From: Anaerolineae bacterium
GTDB taxonomy: Bacteria > Chloroflexota > Anaerolineae > SpSt-600
Direction of reading: 5' to 3'
Length of the DNA stretch: 7,860 nucleotides
Assembly (NCBI GenBank): GCA_028275425.1
Contig: JAPWUT010000075.1
Span: forward strand, 1 to 7,860
The notes below the pieces were generated by a model that was given only the letters and a program-made list of their open reading frames with translations, was not told the DNA's origin and ran no database searches. Of this stretch, positions 6,307 through 7,860 are shown piece after piece (within the stretch, counting starts at the first letter, position 1; each line of letters opens with the position of its first letter). The position numbers and the translations under genes were made by a program.

Positions 6307-7044
6307 TCAATCCTCCACGACTTCAAACCCGTATCTTTCCAAGGCTTCCTTCCCCTTGGGCCCGAGGAAATAAGCAATGAAGTCCCGGGCGCATTTTTCG
6401 TGTTTAGCTCCTTTCACAATGGCCAATGCTTGCTCAGGCTGCGCGTAATACTCTGCTGGGACCGGGAAGTAGTAGCCCTTGAGGTCAATGATGAGGGAAA
6501 GAGGTACAATAGCAGCGGAGGCATCGCCTGCTTCGGCATATTGCAGCGCTTGGGAAACGTTTTCGGCATAGACCAGTTTACTTCTCATGCCCTCCCAGAG
6601 GCCTGAGCTTTGCAGGGCCTGGACTGCTGCTTTCCCATAGGGGGAAACATCGGGATTAGCCACCGCTATTTTGCCCGGAATCTGGGCCAAATCCTCAAAG
6701 CTTCTGGGGCGATTTTCCCCTTCCGGGGTCCACACCACCAATTTTGTCCGGGCATAGACTTTAATGCTCCCTTCCGCAATAAATCCTTCCCGTGCCAAAG
6801 CCTCAATGTTATCCTTATCGGCCAGGATTAGGAGGTCAAACGGGGCACCTTGCCGAACTTGTTGTGCTATCTGGCCTGAAGCAGCGTAGCTTATGCTCAC
6901 TTTGCACCCCTTAAATTCCTTGGCCAATTCATCCAGAGGCTTTATGAGCACTGGAGCTGCTCCGATGTTCAATTCCTCAGGGGGCTGGCTGCAGCTCTGC
7001 AAGGTCAGGGCCAGAATGGCGGCGAATAAAATCAAGGCACGCAT
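6307..7044 (-). CDS. modA: Molybdate-binding lipoprotein ModA
   Basis: This 245-residue solute-binding protein captures molybdate outside the membrane and delivers it to ModB. A hydrophobic signal, MRALILFAAILALTLQSC, ends in a lipobox-like LQSC with Cys18, so the mature protein is probably a membrane-anchored lipoprotein. Typical ModA blocks follow: SGQIAQQVRQGAPFDLLILAD (from residue 56), VANPDVSPYGKAAVQAL (128-144), ENVSQALQYAEAGDASAAIV (161-180) and ALERYGF near the end. Two expected oxyanion-ligand positions differ from E. coli ModA. The Ser of its AAAS motif aligns with Pro31, and its binding-site Tyr aligns with Pro181; the second-loop serine (Ser56) is kept. The frame begins at 7065, but ATG 7044 has AGGAGGTG six bases upstream of it and starts directly with the signal peptide. 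The first 68 bp overlap the hydrolase gene. Transport of molybdate is likely; tungstate is possible. Confidence 0.92.
   Translation of the reverse strand: MRALILFAAILALTLQSCSQPPEELNIGAAPVLIKPLDELAKEFKGCKVSISYAASGQIAQQVRQGAPFDLLILADKDNIEALAREGFIAEGSIKVYARTKLVVWTPEGENRPRSFEDLAQIPGKIAVANPDVSPYGKAAVQALQSSGLWEGMRSKLVYAENVSQALQYAEAGDASAAIVPLSLIIDLKGYYFPVPAEYYAQPEQALAIVKGAKHEKCARDFIAYFLGPKGKEALERYGFEVVED
6312..6316 (-). promoter_or_regulatory. Ribosome binding site of modB
   Basis: Read on the minus strand this is GGAGG, nine bases before the ATG at 6302 and inside the last codons of modA. It decides between this start and the further ATG at 6377. Confidence 0.7.
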
Positions 7045-7744
7045 TGAACACCTCCTGTCGGGCAATGTCTTCGGTTATGACGTGGCCACTTCGCTCTATC
7101 CAAACGATGGATTTTTCGGAGGAGCCCACGTGCTGGAGGAGGTAAATAGGATTATCTGGTGGGACAGATTTATCGGTTCGGGAGTGGATGAAGAGCACCG
7201 GGGCTTTGACTAAGCTCAGCTCCCCCCTTAAGTGGGCCAGGAATTTAAGGAGTTGCTCTATGGATTTTGTGGGGTAAACTGGGTAATCCAAATGCTTTGG
7301 AGGGACGGATGGGTCTAAGAAATCCGGTGGCCCTTTCTTGACAAAGCGGATGAGGTGTTTGAGGATGGGGAGGAAAAACAGGCGTGGGTCCTTTATGAAG
7401 GCGGGGGCTGACAGGGCCAGAACTCCGTCAACCTGGTGGTGGGCGGCGAGGTGGAGGGCGAGGGCTGCTCCCAAGGAAAGGCCTATGGGGAAAACCTTGC
7501 GGGTTTTACCCTTAAGCTGCCGATATCCGTCCAGAACGGATTCAAACCAATCTTGCCATGAAGTCTTCTCCATATCCAGGGGCGATGTTCCGTGGCCGGC
7601 CAAGAGGACGCCCTTTACGGTGAAGCCATGGTCAGCCAAGAATTCTCCAAGCTCTCGCATCTCCTTAGGAGTTCCCGTAAAGCCGTGGATAAGCAAGCAA
7701 CCGATTTCATTGCCGGGGAAGAAAAAGGGCTCTGCTCCTTCCAT
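6977..7744 (-). CDS. Alpha/beta hydrolase, Est30-like carboxylesterase or monoacylglycerol lipase
   Basis: This 255-residue cytoplasmic serine hydrolase carries LLIHGFTGTPKEM (17-29), whose HGFTG forms the oxyanion hole. The nucleophile is Ser90 in GLSLG (88-92), and Asp191 (HSRTD) and His221 (ERSGH) complete the catalytic triad. GHGTSP (50-55) and the short cap region are typical of Est30-type carboxylesterases, which cleave short and medium acyl esters. There is no signal peptide. The natural substrate is not apparent from the sequence. The ATG at 7744 has GGAGGG just upstream on the minus strand. The gene is placed directly before modABC and overlaps modA by 68 bp: its last 22 residues, from NACLDFIRRH to the end, share DNA with the ModA signal sequence in a different frame. 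The genes are thus probably co-transcribed, but a functional tie between an esterase and molybdate import is not known to me. Confidence 0.9.
   Translation of the reverse strand: MEGAEPFFFPGNEIGCLLIHGFTGTPKEMRELGEFLADHGFTVKGVLLAGHGTSPLDMEKTSWQDWFESVLDGYRQLKGKTRKVFPIGLSLGAALALHLAAHHQVDGVLALSAPAFIKDPRLFFLPILKHLIRFVKKGPPDFLDPSVPPKHLDYPVYPTKSIEQLLKFLAHLRGELSLVKAPVLFIHSRTDKSVPPDNPIYLLQHVGSSEKSIVWIERSGHVITEDIARQEVFNACLDFIRRHSGPDLAELQPAP
7049..7056 (-). promoter_or_regulatory. Strong ribosome binding site of modA inside the hydrolase gene
   Basis: The minus strand reads AGGAGGTG; six bases separate AGGAGG from the modA ATG at 7044. It lies within the coding part of the hydrolase and lets modA be initiated on its own despite the 68-bp overlap. 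Confidence 0.8.
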
Positions 7745-7768
7745 AATCCCTCCGTTTTTGCTTTTAAT

Positions 7769-7860
7769 TTAGCTTTTCCCTTCCCGAAAGTCAAATCCTC
7801 CGGGCCGGGGGAGTGCGTCCCAAACTTGCCAGGCTTCTTTACTCGGCTCTTCTTGCCGAT
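7769..7860 (-). CDS. C-terminal tail of an unidentified protein (start outside window)
   Basis: A minus-strand frame enters from the window edge and runs for 29 codons to a TAA at 7769-7771, 24 bp before the hydrolase start. The residues include KEAWQVWDALPRPGGFDFRE and end in GKS. The mixed acidic and aromatic composition and the operon-like spacing make it look like a real gene end. I do not recognise the family, and the segment is too short for one. Another minus-strand frame is also open here, so the choice rests on the position of the stop and on protein-like composition. Confidence 0.4.
   Translation of the reverse strand, partial: RQEEPSKEAWQVWDALPRPGGFDFREGKS

Noticed and set aside
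7745..7768. Promoter, molybdenum-cofactor riboswitch or ModE-type operator in front of the hydrolase-modABC genes
   Set aside because: Only 24 bp separate the hydrolase from the preceding gene end and they hold little more than a ribosome binding site; no palindrome or room for a riboswitch is visible.
1..7860. Defence system, prophage, insertion sequence, CRISPR array or tRNA gene
   Set aside because: Nearly every base is covered by recognisable metabolic or transport genes, and no direct repeats, transposase, integrase or tRNA-like folds were seen.

Overview
This 7.86-kb window is densely coded bacterial chromosome with no detectable mobile element, CRISPR array or RNA gene. Two gene blocks face each other: a plus-strand block (1-4562) and a minus-strand block (4567-7860). 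The largest non-coding gap is 57 bp. The lineage cannot be fixed from the sequence alone. A CofD-like YvcK directly followed by a type I GAPDH, very tight gene packing, ShineDalgarno-type AGGAGG sites and a near-balanced base composition would fit a Chloroflexota (Anaerolineae-like) or another non-proteobacterial, probably anaerobic organism. That assignment is an inference.

Plus-strand block: the 3' part of yvcK (gluconeogenesis factor, CofD-like fold), then gap (type I glyceraldehyde-3-phosphate dehydrogenase), a TtcA-like PP-loop ATPase, a cysteine-rich radical SAM protein, and a threonine synthase-like PLP enzyme. The first four overlap each other by 13, 4 and 20 bp, so they look translationally coupled and are probably one transcript. 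The last gene follows a 57-bp spacer that holds a small hairpin, a repeat-like motif and a strong ribosome binding site.

Minus-strand block, in transcription order: the tail of an unidentified gene, an Est30-like alpha/beta hydrolase (esterase or monoacylglycerol lipase type), then modA, modB and modC, which form a complete molybdate ABC importer. The hydrolase and modA overlap by 68 bp, modA and modB are 4 bp apart, and modB and modC share an ATGA overlap. The importer suggests that the cell uses molybdenum (or tungsten) enzymes, although no cofactor or molybdoenzyme gene lies in the window.

Most of the window is ordinary metabolism. The points most worth a second look are the PP-loop/radical SAM pair, with its extra cysteine clusters; the long hydrolase/modA overlap, in which the ModA lipoprotein signal is written out of frame over the last helix of the hydrolase; and substitutions at the expected ligand positions of ModA. 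I did not find a clearly new multi-gene system.
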